Assembly (NCBI GenBank): GCA_958450365.1
Contig: CAUEEP010000921.1
Span: 1,293,001-1,357,000, forward strand
Reading direction: 5' to 3'
DNA from: Mesorhabditis belari
Taxonomy: Eukaryota; Nematoda; Chromadorea; Rhabditida; Rhabditidae
Length of the DNA stretch: 64,000 nt
Both the position numbers and the translations under genes were made by a program. Positions 22,259 through 34,583 of the stretch are shown one piece after another. Every line of letters begins with the position of its first letter. Position 1 is the first letter of the stretch. The notes beneath the pieces are model-generated. The model was not told the origin of the DNA, did not search any database, and worked only from the letters and a program-made list of their open reading frames with translations.

Positions 22259-25200
22259 TTAAGCGTACAACCCTAAACGATAGACTTTTGTCGCTAAAAA
22301 CGAGTGCAAAATGAAAACGATCGGTTTTGCCGACGTGTGGAGATCCATTTCCTAAAGAGTGGATAAATAGACGGATAAATAGACGTACGTGGGTACTGTA
22401 AAAAGATCATAAAAAGCCTGCCTTTTAACCTAACATTGCTCTGTAACAAGTAAGCCTAGCCAGGCAAAGTAAGGTATAAATTATAAGACCAATTACAGCC
22501 GAATTGCAGTTTGACAGCTACCTGTTCTCCATCGGGTGCCCCAAAATCCATCCACAAAAATCGACCACCATCGTCGCCGGTGGCTCTAAAAGCTTTCCCT
22601 TGTACTTGTCTTAAAGCTTTCCCTTGTACTTGTCTAAAAGCTTTCCCTTGTACTTGTCTTAAAGCTTTCCCTTGTACTGTACTTTAGAATTCGTCGTACT
22701 ATAGCTTTTAACAAATTCACGACGATCAAATCCACCGGTGCGCTGTACTAAGAGGTGCTAGCAAAAGTGCTACCTTCTTGAGCCTTGAGCTTTGCGCTAA
22801 TTTCATTTCACTTGACATGATGCAGGACGAATTTCACGCGCTCGCCTACAAACAAATTTCTCTTCGATTGCCCTTCAAAGGACGACTCGAAAATTGAGAA
22901 AATTGCAAAAGTGAGAGGCCGAAAGCGGAATCGAACCCCGGATGCTCGGAGCGAGAGGGCAACGCTCTGGCAATGCGCCACGAAGACCGTTGGACGGTCT
23001 GCTTGTCCACGCGATTTCTTCTGAGGTCCTAGCAAAAGCGTCACGTTTTTTTCGGCAAAATTCTTTACGCCAATTTCATTTGCGCCAAAATCCTTTGCGT
23101 CAAAAACCTTCGCGCTAAAATCCATTGCGCCAATTTCATTTGCGCCAAAATCCTTTGCGCCAAATTTACGCTTATGAAAAACCCTGTAACAAATCACTTT
23201 TTCTCAACTTCTAACCAACTTCTAACCAACTTTTTCTCAGTTTTCTTCTGCACAATTTTAGTTCTCATTGTTTTCAATTCGAAAATACGTTTAAATGCCT
23301 ATAAATACCCCAAAAAAACAGTCATTTTTGTGTCCTCATTGTTTTCAATTCGAAAATACGTTTAAATACCCATCCAGACGCTAAAAACAGTCATTTTTAT
23401 GTCACCAATCGGGTTTTTTAGCTCAAAAGGGATAGCAGCATCGGAATTAGCGTAAAATTCTGGGTCTTACAGTATATGACTATCATTTAGCCACCAGCCT
23501 TGTGACCATTCCTTGTCAGTAAAAAACAGTAACAACTACGCGACTTTACGCCAAAATACCGCCATTTTCACCAAAAGTGACGGTATTTTCAGTCAAATTC
23601 TAAAAGCAAACCTAATCGCTTCAAATGGATGCGCCCAGAAAACCTCTCCATTTTCTCCAAGCAACGAGATGCCGGAGTCGAGGTGAAGGACCAGCTCCGC
23701 GTTCTCACCCCGCCAAATGCATGGGCACGAGACCTGAATGTAAATTGGATTTGCTCTGATATTGATCTTGAATCTCTATTATCTATTCTCTATTTTCGAT
23801 TTTCGATTTTTCGATTACCTGTTGCGTATCTGCACAAGCCTCATATGTGCCAAGGACAAGTGCTCGAACCCAGCGCGCAAGTTCGGCGTGTGTTTCGACA
23901 CGGAGAATATGAGATCGAACACCCTCTTGAGTGCCTGAAATTTGTCGAATTTGTGGAATTTGTCGAATTTATCGAATTTATCGAATTTGTCGAATTTCTC
24001 TTTAATTTCTCTTTAATTTCTCTTTAATTTCTCTTTAATCTTTGCATTTACCGGTTCTAAGCCTTAGCGAGATCACATCGGAGAGTCCTTTGAGTACGGG
24101 AGCTGTTCGAGAGGTTGTTTGAACGACTCGGGTAGCGACAAGAGGCCTAGCGATTTGCGGTTCAGCCCATTCAGCCTAAAGAAAGGGGATAAAGAAAGAG
24201 GGATAAAGAAAAGAAAGATAAAGAAAAGAAAGATAAAGAAAAAGATAAAGATAATGTAATATAAAGTATTTTCTTTAAGAAAAGGCGACGGAAGAAAAGG
24301 TTACTGTAGAAATTGAAGCCATTTAGTGAGCCAGACTGACTAGGGAAAGGCATGAAGTTATCCTCGCTTTTCGCTATGATCTTATAGATCTTATAGATCT
24401 TATATAAGACTTGGGTAGCGACTCGTCTTATGTAAGATCTTATAGATCACTCAATCTTATAGATTCGACTATGGGGATTCCGAATCTGCTCTTACTTTTT
24501 GCAGAGGACTTCGGAAACGCAAGGTATTTAGCATACAAGATTTTGACAGCTTCTTTGACAGATGCATATCGGGAAAGATCCCTATAAAAGGCATCTTTCC
24601 CGTTTGCCAAATGTGGGCTAGTAGCTGGATAGGGGGCTCTAGTACAGGACGATCTATTCATTTTGCCGAATTCCCTTTCGGTTCGACTCCCCTTAACGAT
24701 TTTCCTTTTGATCTTTTGTGCTAAATAACTAGTTCTCTCCAAAAACTAGTTCTTTCCGAAGTTCTCTCCAAAAACTAAGAGCAGATTCGGAATCCCCAAA
24801 GTCGAATCGATTCGGTTGGCAAGAAAGTTTGTAGAAAAAGTTTGCAAAGTGATTTCTTAAAAACCAAAGCCATGAATTCTTCTCAAATTTTTTAGATAAA
24901 CTTGACTACCGTATTTCTTCGAATAGAAGACCGGGTAAAGAGTATCATCGCGTACTCCTGCGTAGTAGGCCTTTTTAAAATCTCTTTTCTGCATAAAAGC
25001 TTTCAATGAAGTGCTATAGGGCTGGAAAATGACTCAAAAATGCCACATGAGCTAACAGATTTTTGTAGAAAACAGAAAAATGTAGAAATTTTAATAGTTT
25101 AAAACAGAAAAGTCCTTAAAAAAGCTGAATTCGAAAAACAAAAAGGATCGTTAAAGAATCGTTAAAGAATATCGTCATTAGTACAGCCGTAGTCGTAGTG

Positions 25201-28200
25201 GTGATTGTTTTAAAGTCTTACTTTCAATTGTGGAACGGCATCATAGAAGAGAAGCTCGGATTGGGTGAGTGTGATGAAAACTGGACGCCAAACGGTAATC
25301 CCATCCTCGATCACCTGGATAATTGGGTACAAGTTACAAGACAAGTACAAGAAAAGTCACAACAAGGTATAAGGCAAAGAAACAAGTCGTTTTCTATAGT
25401 TTTCTATCGTTGGACCCGCAACCGAGTGAACACTTTACCAATGAGCTACCAATGAGCTACCAATGAGCTACATCGATAGCTCCAACCGGCGTAGGTAGGG
25501 CTCAGAGTAGGGCTTATTCCCTATCTCTAAATCTAGTTCCTTATCTCTCTAAATTTGGTTCCTTATCTCTCTAAAATACCTCTAAATTACGCAGGCCTTG
25601 CTTTGTTACAAAATTGACTCACAAAAATCCCCAAATCCCCAAAAGTCTACCTGTTCCGAAGCCCATCCCATCATTTTCACTTGCGGATTCCCGCCAAGCA
25701 TCAGGTTGACCTAAAGTTCGGAAATTTCTATGAAAACAGTGATTTATCGTTTTTACTAGTTCTAACTACTTTTTACAAATGCAACGATTGCTTTTTGATT
25801 TCAAAAACCCAACCTGAGCAAGTGCTTGTGTGAGAAGCGCCTGTGTGCAGCTGTGAATCGACTCAAACCACGCGTCCGCTTCCACCGACGAAGCACATCG
25901 AAAAGTCAACGAGTAGCGACCGGATGGGGATCTCATCTGTAGATAAAATCTTTCAAATGTTGCACTTTCATAGGTTTTTCTTTATAAGCTGTCTTTTAAG
26001 CTGAAATTCGAATTTGAAGACTTGAAATTGGATCTATTAGCCTCAATTTGAGACTTAAAACTGACTAGTTAAATTGTTGAATGTTTCTACTTATTTGACA
26101 CCACCCAGAAATCATATCCAGCTATCCAGCTACCCAGCTATCCAGCCATCCAGCTATCCAGCCATCCAGCTATCCAGCCATCCAGCAATCTAGCCATCCA
26201 GCCATCCAGCTATCCAGCCATCCAGCTATCCAGCTATCTAGCCATCCAGCCATCCAGCTATCCAGCCATCCAGCTATCCAGCCATCCAGCTATCCAGCTA
26301 TTCACTTTCACATCCAGTATAGCTTTGTTACCGTGGCGCAGTCGAGAGCGCGCTTGTCTACGGCCCACATGATCCGGGTTCGACTCCCAGCTATGTCGTG
26401 ACTTTTGTTCTTTTAGAAAAAACGAAATTTGAGATGCAAAACTACATAGATTTCAAAGCCTAAAAAATAAAAATTATGTAAATCGGCCCATGAGGAGCTG
26501 AGAACTCTTGCGTATAGACAGACGGACGGACAGACATTTCCCTTTTATAAACAGTAGATTGTTTAAATTTTATAGTCTATAGTTTGAAGAGGAAAAGAAA
26601 GACTTTTTCGACTCACCTCAAAAATTCGACCCTCAGCGTCAGCGTCGAAGCCCGCCCGAGCCACATAGGCCAGCTTTAGACCAATTGCTCTAAAAGTTAT
26701 TAATATATATCTAGAAAATCTAGATAGATCTAGATCTAGTTCTAGTTCTAGTTCTAGATCTAGATTTTGATCTAGATCTAGTTCTAGTTCTAGATTTTGA
26801 TCTAGTTCTAGTTCTAGATCTAGATTTTGTTCTAGTTCTAGATCTAGCTCTAGATCTAGTTCTAGATCTAGCTCTAGATCTAGTTCTAGATCTAGTTCTA
26901 GTTCTAGATTAGATTCAAGTCTACCAACAAATGCTCAGTTTTTACCTAATCCGATCTCGTTGATCGTCATCCCATTCAATACGCTCCACGACGTTTTCTC
27001 TACGCGACAATTCGTCCCGCTTGTATTGTACTGAAAATTTTTTGTGTTTAACTTTTAAATTAGCCTTACTTGGTTCTTAATTAACATTTTATAAACCTAC
27101 CATGCAGATCGACGACTCGGCCGGCTCGCTTCAGCGCGCGAACCGCTTCGTCGTGGGTGGCGTCTCTAGAAATGGCGAAATTGCTGCTTTTCTTGCTGCT
27201 GATCAATTTAAAGTATACCAACAATTTTCATTTCTTTAAGAGCTGGGCGCTTTAAGAGCTGGGCTTTAAGAGCTGGGCTTTAAGAGCTGGGCTTTAAGAG
27301 CTGGGCTTTAAGAGCTGGCTTTAAGAGCTGGCTTTAAGATCTGACTAAGAGCTGACTATGAGCGCCAGATCTAGAGTCCCTTCCTACGCATTTTCTAAAA
27401 AGCATCTACATATTTTAGAAAGAAAAACAGCTCTATAACTGCCCCAGAGTACTGTACTGTTACTACAGTACAGTAGTCTGGGGTTTACTGTAGAGATGTA
27501 GAACTTTCCAGTCATAGAGTCGGCTGATGCGTTTTCTAAGGCGCTTTTTCTAGAAGCCACCATAATCAAACCATTCAATTGCTACTTTGGTACCATTTTT
27601 GAAAGATTCCCAATTAAATATTTGTTCTTTTGACCGTCCTCCAAAGCTCACAACAATGTCTCCCCGTTGACTGCCAGTATCGCGTCGCCGACAAAGAGTT
27701 CTCCAGTTTGATCCGCGGCCATTCCTTTGAAGATTTTGCTAAAAAAAGTGTTGATATTTTGCAAAAAAGAAGACACGATTTACCTAATGATAATTGCCAT
27801 ATTATTATCCCGTCCTCCTTTAATACTGATCCCTAAACCATTCCCGTCATACTTCACGACTCTCACTGTGCGCTTCTCCGACTCGAAATCGCTTCCATGA
27901 TCGCCTTCGATTGCCTAGAAATTGCTGTGCTTGCCTTCTATGCCTTCTATTGCCTTCTAGACTGTAAGACAGACTCCGTTAAAGTCAGTTTGGCTTCTAG
28001 TAGACCTAAAGCCGCAAACGATAAGGCAAAAAAGTAAAAATCAAAAATTTTGATGAAAATCGAAAATCTGAATTCTAAAAATTCTAGTGTGATATCCAGA
28101 TAGAAGAAAAAACGAAAATTGAAACCAAATTGCTCTTGCCAATTTTCCAGAATCATCGCGAACTCTTGGCAGCCCACTCTCTGCAATCTATAACGACAGT

Positions 28201-28452
28201 TATAAAGAGCTCAAGAGGTTAACACAAAGCTTTGACTTTGTCTGGCTTATGCCCAACTTTGTCTGGCCTAGCCCTGGCCGCCCTTGGCTAAATATTGTTT
28301 TGGAACTAATCTGAAGTATGAAGTTCCCTTTCGGATCAATTGATGTCTAGATTTACCTGTAACGTAATCGCTGTCGGATCGAGTGTTGCCAATAAACGAT
28401 GCCAATCCCCGTGCACGAGCACATCGATTAAACCACTGCGCAACGAGGCCAT
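22259..28452 (-). CDS. stn-1: Syntrophin (alpha/beta class), dystrophin-complex adaptor
   Basis: Fifteen exons: 28452-28357, 28187-28164, 27914-27784, 27738-27655, 27165-27101, 27030-26946, 26689-26617, 25936-25814, 25710-25651, 25314-25222, 24175-24052, 23934-23819, 23733-23612, 22585-22522, 22351-22259. All phases agree and yield 450 residues. Order of domains: N-terminal half of PH1 ([13 protein letters not shown]..), PDZ ([36 protein letters not shown]), second half of PH1 ([12 protein letters not shown]), PH2 ([20 protein letters not shown] .. [17 protein letters not shown]), and the syntrophin-unique C-terminus ending [18 protein letters not shown]1 split by PDZ is the alpha/beta-syntrophin layout. 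These cytoplasmic adaptors link dystrophin to membrane proteins and signalling enzymes in muscle and neurons. The 24-nt second exon and the choice of ATG 28452 are the least certain parts; an upstream in-frame stretch without ATG precedes it. Introns carry many repeats and tRNA relics. Confidence 0.95.
22915..22990 (-). pseudogene. tRNA-like relic in a syntrophin intron
   Basis: On the minus strand GTGGCGCATTGCCAGAGCG (A-box-like) is followed by GGGGTTCGATTCCG (perfect B-box core). The acceptor stem does not pair well by eye, so I call a tRNA-derived relic. A block of GCGCCAAAATCCTTTGCGCC words (23045-23165) lies next to it. Confidence 0.5.
24463..24807. mobile_element. MITE-like element in a syntrophin intron
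   Basis: Terminal inverted repeat of about 32 bp: ATTCGACTATGGGGATTCCG plus AATCTGCTCTTA at the left, and its reverse complement at 24776-24807. No transposase is present. It is followed at 24810-24880 by CGGTTGGCAAGAAAGTTTGT, which resembles the end of a mariner-type element and recurs at 57364. Confidence 0.85.
25400..25470 (-). pseudogene. Degenerate tRNA-like sequence
   Basis: Minus-strand GGTAGCTCATTGGTAAAGTG resembles a tRNA A-box and D-arm. The B-box position reads GCGGGTCCAACGATA, which departs from the GGTTCGAnTCC consensus. Likely a tRNA-derived relic within the syntrophin intron 25315-25650. Confidence 0.35.
26106..26310. repeat. Tandem repeat (CCATCCAGCTATCCAG)
   Basis: About thirteen copies of a 16-bp unit lie in the syntrophin intron 25937-26616, immediately upstream of a tRNA-like sequence. 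Confidence 0.9.
26330..26402 (+). pseudogene. tRNA-like sequence in a syntrophin intron
   Basis: GTGGCGCAGTCGAGAGCGCG fits the A-box and D-arm, and GGGTTCGACTCCCA fits the B-box and T-arm. The D-stem GCGC/GCGC pairs. The acceptor ends (GTTACCG and CTATGTC) do not pair, and the anticodon arm is irregular. A T-run follows about 10 nt downstream. It may be transcribed by Pol III but is unlikely to be a working tRNA. Confidence 0.5.
26725..26925. repeat. Tandem repeat of TCTAGTTCTAGATCTAG
   Basis: A low-complexity array of CTAG-containing hexamers in the syntrophin intron 26690-26945. A further array of TTTAAGAGCTGGGC (27237-27350) lies in the intron 27166-27654, and one of TTTCCCTTGTACTTGTCTTAAAGC (22595-22680) in the intron 22586-23611. 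Confidence 0.88.
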
Positions 28453-31360
28453 CGTTTTTAACGTTTCGATATCAGCTTCATTGTTAGAATCGAATAAAAG
28501 CTAAATAAACTGTTTAGATATGAAAGAACTTTGACATTACAGTAGAAATACAAAGTCAGGAAAGTGAGTGATTTGATCTGGAGTAAAGGCTTGCAAGGCA
28601 AGTCAAGGCTTGGCTTGCAAGGCAGTAAAGGCTTGGCTTGAAAGGCAAGTCAAGGCTTGGCTTGAAAGGCAAGTAAAGGCTTGCAATCATATGGTAGGAT
28701 ATGGTAACTTTTCAAGGCTTAGGCAAGGCAAGGCAAGCCCTGGTATTAGTTAAGAAAACGGTAGCTTATCCAAGCTTGTAGCTATGAAAGCTATAGGCTT
28801 AGACTTAGGCCTTCCAATTCAAGCTCTGGCCTGGATGGGCCTTTGAATCCAAGCTCTGGCCTGGATGGGCCTTTGAATCGTGCTGAGGGTTTCCAGAAAC
28901 AGAACTTTGAATCTCTCAAACATAGCTTCGTTTTGGTTTTAAACTAAACAATAAAAAATCTAGTGTAAACACGAGTCTAAATTTCATAAAAAAGAAGAGA
29001 GTATGAAGATTTGTTTCGATTGCGGCGAGTTAGGCTCAAGAAAAAATCGTTTGCGGGTGTCGAATAGACTGTATTCCTTTCAAAATGTATAGAAGATCCT
29101 TTCAAATAGAAGATCCTCTCGATGCTTAATTAATTGCTTAAAACCTGGCTTGATCAAGATCTGGATGCCTTTACTTGCCTTGGAAGCCTTTACTGCCTTG
29201 GAAGCCTTTACTTGCCTTGGAAGCCTTTACTTGCCTTGGAAGCCTTTACTTGCCTTGGAAGCCTTTACTTGCCTTGGAAGCCTTTACTTGCCTTGGAAGC
29301 CTTTACTTGCCTTGGAAGCCTTTACTTGCCTTGGAAGCCTTTACTTGCCTTGGAAGCCTTTACTTGCCTTGGAAGCCTTTACTTGCCTTGGAAGCCTTTA
29401 CTTGCCTTGGAAGCCTTTACTTGCCTTGGAAGCCTTTACTTGCCTTGGAAGCCTTTACTGCCTTGGAAGCCTCTCAAATCAAATCTTTCAAATCATGTTT
29501 TCTAAAGAGCGCTCTTTTTAAAGCTTTTTTAGCTTTAAAGCTTTAAAGCTTAGCTTTTTTACGTTGCCTTTTTTCTTTTCATTATTTTTTTCTGCGTTTC
29601 TGAACGTTCGTTTTTTTTCTATTCCAATTATTTCAACTAAAACTGTATAGTTTAAACAAATTAAACAAAAAAAACAAACAAATATTTATTTTTCGAAGCA
29701 ACCTATGGAAAAATATGGTCAACTTTTACTCATTTGCTATGCTATGCTATGCTTGTCTATAGTCCAAAATAGTCTATAGTCTAAAATAGTCTATAGTCTA
29801 AAATATCAAAGCTATTCATGAAAAAAGATAGAATAAAACAATATTTAGAGACTTCTATTTTAAGTTTGACAAAGATAAATAATGCCTTTAAGCTCTATGC
29901 CTTTAAGCTAAGGTTGTTTTTTTTTTGCTGCACACTTTTCGAAAACATGATTTGAGAAAAAGGAGCACTGTAGAAGGCTGTAGAAGGAGATTTTACGATG
30001 CCGCATTGGATACAGTTCTTTAAAAGTTCCTCTAAAGGATTATTGTAGAATTTTGATGTTAAAGAGATCTATGAATTGCTTAACAATCAAATGATGAATC
30101 AAAAAGAATGAAACGATACAAATTTTTAAGTGAAAAGACGAGCGCGCACCCTAGTCACTAATCAGAGGCTTAACACTTTTAAAATCCTTAAAATCGAACG
30201 TGGCTGCGCAGCTCAACTCGCCGAAAAGCGCAAAACGCTCAACAAAACGACCAAAAATTTGCCGCACTGATAAAGAAATTGGGCATAATTATAGATGACG
30301 CCAAAAAGATGCCATCAAATTTAAAGACACCGATGGCTTCAAGTTGCCTTCTAAGCTAAAGACACCAATGGAATTCTTGAGCATGAGAAACATCGAATCG
30401 CAAATAAACGCATCCGCTCACCAAATGTTCCGAGTCTGGGGCTCGCATTTCGTTGCCTATTCCCCCGGCCTCATTCTTGTTCTTTTCTTTCGCCTACTCG
30501 GTCCTCTATGTGTCTATCCATTTCCCCCTCCACGGCCCATCAGCTGTAAGGCCCAGGGCGGGGTCTTTTGGGCCCTTTCCCCTTTCTCTTGCCTCTCTCT
30601 GAAATCTCTCATTCTCTCACAATCCAATGTCAAGCTTTATGTCTATCGAGTTTCTCTAGATTAGAGGAATTTCGAGTCGAAAATTTGCAAGATTGTGAAA
30701 AATCATGTATTTTATGGTACACTGAAAAGTGGCTGAAAAGGGTTTGAGCAATTTATCAGTAAATATATATATTCAAAACTAAGATTCTGTTATGACAAAG
30801 AGTGTTTTATTTTTTTTCTGGCTCTGGTCTTTTTTTTGCAAATCGCACATTTTGTATGCAAATGAGCCTGGCAGGATGACAGGCCCCGCCCACTCAGCCC
30901 AAAATCTATCAAGCATTCCGAAAAATCTGAAAAATTCACTTATTTATCTTCCACAGGAACAACTATGGGTCATCGATCACCCCAGAAAACGTGAAAAAAC
31001 CAAAATTTAGGTCCCCCCCAACTTTCTTAGTACCAACAGGGGCAGTAAATAATTCAAATAGAGATAAGGGAGTTCTACATCACAGACTTTTTGATTTTCA
31101 ACTTCTCGATCTCACTTATTGCTCTTCTTCTCTTGAAATAACCCCAAATTGTGCTCGGGAAACGTGCACGGGAAACGATCAATAATAAACACTTGTGAAA
31201 TGAAAGAACGCTATTTTTCCCAGTTCAGTCACATAATTTGAGTACATACATAAAACATACATAAATAAACCACATACATAAAGCGTTTACCACAAGAATG
31301 TTCTATAGCTAAAAGTTAATTGCAACTAGGAACACAATAGCCACATAAATTATAAAGGTA
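28453..31360. other. Intergenic region, repeats only
   Basis: Between the 5' end of syntrophin and the 3' end of V-ATPase H I see no splice-bounded coding segment. It holds AAGGCTTGGCTTGAAAGGCA words (28570-28690), a direct 32-bp duplication (AAGCTCTGGCCTGGATGGGC.., 28820-28880) and a 19-bp minisatellite. A pyrimidine-rich block at 30450-30620 contains GGCTGTAAGGCCCAGGG-like sequence that recurs at 43565. The ORF at 30344 runs through this block and looks non-coding. Confidence 0.55.
29166..29475. repeat. Minisatellite, 19-bp unit (GCCTTTACTTGCCTTGGAA)
   Basis: Sixteen nearly identical copies, very homogeneous. Because 19 is not a multiple of three, all three plus-strand frames stay open and give LRR-like Leu-rich translations that are artefacts of the repeat. 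Confidence 0.95.
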
Positions 31361-33886
31361 TTACTTCCCGACAATTGATTCGGGTGTATCTTTCTCCAGT
31401 TGCTTTCCTAGATATTCCCAGTTGTGGACCATTAATTTTTGAATTGCAAGAAGAGCGTGATATTGAACGTTTGGATCTTCAGCCGCTAATAATTTCATCA
31501 CCGCTGATTTCCCGTTATTTTCCTCTACGAACCTAAAATTCAATAGTGCTATTTGCTTCATAAAAAGCTACGCTTTTCCACGCGGATAATATCGGACATA
31601 TTCTCCAATGTCGTGGGCGGCCACACAAAGTGTTAATGGATCGGGCGAATCCAACAACCGTATCAACATCCTAAAAAGATTTAGTGATTCCAATAACAAC
31701 CGACAAAAGCACTTAATCATATCGAATCGCTTTTCGTTAAACTTCTCTGCGTTCTCACGCCAAAATCTCTCTGATTTGTGAACGGGTGACCATTGAAGAC
31801 GACCAGATTTCACCTAGAATATTGTATTTGAGGACGGACTTTAGCTGTCTCCCAAATATACTAGCTATAATTTTTAAAAATATAACAATAAACAGCTTAC
31901 CTCACTAACATATTCATCAAATGACGAGAGATCTTGAACCGAAAGATAAAGTTTTTCATTGAGAAACTTTATGTCTTCCTAAATATCGTTAACACAATTT
32001 TATAAACGACAAACCTCTAAATCCGGATCGTCGAATTTTTTAGCATCCAAGAGCTTCAATGTTTTTAGTGTTTTGCATTGAACCATTTGCAAAGCGGCTT
32101 CTCGAACAATTTCCTTTTCTTCAGCTTTCTCGAGAATATTTCTGAATGTCGCCAGAATAATTCGGATGACCTAAAGCAACATTTACAGTCTTGATCAAAA
32201 AGTATACCTTTTCTTTTGAGGTTTCAGCAAGTATGTCGCCAAGAACGGAAATAATTCCGAGTGATGGAGCTCGTCTTGCAATTTTGACGTTGAAGGTTAG
32301 ACACCAAATCGCGAAGATTAATTGATATTGTAACTAAACGCAATGTAAGAACAATCACTATTTACTAGATACTTAAGAACTATTCATTTATGTTTTTGCT
32401 AACTCAAAAGTACGGTTAAACATCAACGTTAAACTTTTTCTTCATAGTAAAATCGCATTTTAGCCGTTTTTTTTGTAACGAGAAATACCTGAAAGTTTGT
32501 TTTTTCATTCAGTGCAGTCATCAAAGCTTGCACACCTCCTTGTTGAACAAACGGGGTGCGATATTGATCGATTCTCAACATCATTTGTAAACAACGAGCC
32601 GTCGTGTTCATATATTCGTTATCCTAAAATTTTAAAAACTATGATACAGGAAGATGCTCACCTGTTGATTTTTAAGTTGATCCTGCAAGAAAGCGAAGTA
32701 AGAGTTAAGGTCGTCCTCATCCATCAAAGCGCTTCCATAACAAGCAAGCTTGGCAATAATTGAACTCATCTATGAAAAGAATAATTTACTCAAAAGAAAA
32801 AGCATACTTGATTTACAATGAAGTTATCTTTATGTTGAAGTATTTGTGTAAACCATCGCCACGATGTTTTCTTCTGACGGCGTGCAGCATCATGGAAAAT
32901 TTCCGCTCTTTCCTTGTCTTCCTATAATAAAAACAAACAGCATCTTTAATACTTAAGGAATTTATCGTAAAAACGTAAAAATATAGCTGAAAGCTATTCT
33001 ACGTTCCCTAGTGTGTTTCAAATAGATATATCGTAAAAGCTCTAATAAGAGCCTATTTTCACCGCCAAAGTGGCAAAAAAACAGATTTTTCATCATTTTT
33101 TTTTTCTAAGCGCTAGTTAATGCTAAAAATATGTGTTATATCTCAAAAAAATCACCCATCCTCTCTACTTTAATTAGATACCCAAGCGCGCAGAAAATGA
33201 CGTACTGGTGCTGAGATATGAGCGTTTGTTTGAGAGTAAACTTAGATAGCACGCTCCTATAGGGGGTGCTTCTATTAGAGCTTTTACGGTATATAGAGTC
33301 ACTTTAATGGTCTATCAACTACAAAAAATACCTGTAGCATATCGTCAAGTAAAGCGAGCACATAGCGTACGTTTTGCTCCTTTGCCATATTGTTGATCAG
33401 ACTAACGAAAGTTCTCGCTGCTTGTCCATTTTCATTGTTAGCTTCAAGAACAGCGTCCCGTTCTGCTTTGTTCTGAAAAGAAAGCTGTTAAAGATTGAAG
33501 TCGAATTAATTTCATGGAAATTCTGTTATAAATGTCGGTGATTTGATGTACGGCCTTTTCTTTTCAAAATTATTGAGTTTATTTATTATACAGGATCAGA
33601 CAAGGTCTGCAATGAATACTGATATTTTTACTGAATCCTGAATACTGATATACTGATATTTTTCTCAAACAAACTAATTACCTTTGCTGCTTCATAGGCC
33701 GTTATAAAGTTGTAGTCATCTTGCAGGATCATCTGAGATCCCCAATTCGGTTTGTTAGTGCGAGCCTAAAGATTACGATTAGCTGATAACATAAACTCTT
33801 CCCCAAACCTCTTGAGCCTCGATTTGAAGCCGCGAAGTAGCATTGATTATAGTTGTCGGAGTTGCATGACTTGCCGCATTCGCCAT
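31361..33886 (-). CDS. vha-15: V-type proton ATPase subunit H
   Basis: Twelve exons: 33886-33809, 33765-33682, 33472-33332, 32921-32808, 32769-32662, 32623-32489, 32333-32208, 32170-32015, 31978-31901, 31813-31713, 31670-31572, 31532-31361. Phases agree and give 463 residues, the usual length. Signatures include [11 protein letters not shown] near the N-terminus, [31 protein letters not shown] and the C-terminal [15 protein letters not shown]. Subunit H is the armadillo/HEAT-like V1 subunit that couples or silences ATP hydrolysis against the V0 rotor on acidic organelles. Introns are mostly 40-60 nt and nearly all end TTTAG; the exception is the 410-bp intron 32922-33331, which holds a MITE. 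The penultimate segment needs a 42-nt intron (31671-31712) to remove a non-homologous stretch. Confidence 0.97.
33027..33295. mobile_element. MITE-like element in V-ATPase H intron 3
   Basis: Inverted ends: TATATCGTAAAAGCTCTAAT at the left and ATTAGAGCTTTTACGGTATA at the right, about 25 bp. The end resembles that of the pogo-like element at 34584 (GTATTTACTCTAATAGAAGAGC), which suggests a common family. The rest of the intron is AT-rich. Confidence 0.82.
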
Positions 33887-33968
33887 TCTAAAGACAAAAC
33901 ATAAACCACTGTTGCTGTTTATTTTGCAATATCAAATCCAAAATGAGCACAAATTTTCTAGTTAGGTA

Positions 33969-34480
33969 TTAGCCATTGTAGCTTGCAAGCCACATAGTCA
34001 GAGGAAAAATTTCGAGCGTATTCCCAAGTAAAACAAAAAGTAACCTTGTTTTAGATTCAAATGAAACGCCTGAAGCACAACTAGATGCACGCGAACCAAC
34101 GATCACCGATCCATCTAAAATGGGAGCGTCGTAAGAGGTCAAATACTAAATAAAAGCCGTCTTAATTCGCCTATTAGGCTACTAGGTAACTATATTTTAA
34201 CAGGGGCTGTTAACTATATTTTATTATTATTGCCTTATTGCCCAACAATTAAAAAGCTAAAGAATAAAAAGCATTTACAGACCTCGTTGAACTTTTCGAT
34301 CGCCCTTCATCTTTGTACAGAAATTGCGTAGACAGCAAGAAGGCAGTAAGGAAATGCTCATACACCCTAAAATATTACTTAGAAAACCGGGGACCCAAAT
34401 AATAATAAGAAATAAGAAAAAAGAAGACAATAGACATCGAAAGTAACGAGGATTGGGTACGCTACTCAGGCCGTCCAATA
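33969..34480 (-). CDS. Possible short membrane-protein exons (uncertain)
   Basis: On the minus strand an open segment (about 34368-34281) reads EHFLTAFLLSTQFLYKDEG, and after a plausible intron a second open segment (about 34149-33969) reads YLTSYDAPILDGSVIVGS and ends LLFVLLGNTLEIFPLTMWLA with a stop at 33969-33971. The second part has a hydrophobic, membrane-like C-terminus. The stop lies 83 bp upstream of the V-ATPase H start codon on the same strand. I find no family match and no convincing first exon, so this may be a relic. Confidence 0.25.
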
Positions 34481-34583
34481 GAAATCTTTAACTGAAATAA
34501 TGGTGATAAGGAGTGCAGTTTGAATAATGAAACTAATTCTTTTGGCTCGTTAATTCACGCAAAAGCTGAACCTCCTTTTCGTA

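Noticed and set aside
26330..26402. Functional tRNA gene
   Set aside because: A and B boxes are good, but acceptor ends do not pair and the anticodon arm is irregular.
29134..29546. Three parallel plus-strand ORFs with LRR-like PWKPLLALEAF repeats
   Set aside because: A stop-free 19-bp minisatellite forces all three frames open; not a leucine-rich-repeat gene.
30344..30664. 106-codon plus-strand ORF
   Set aside because: Covers a pyrimidine-rich repeated block; no splice context or recognisable domain.
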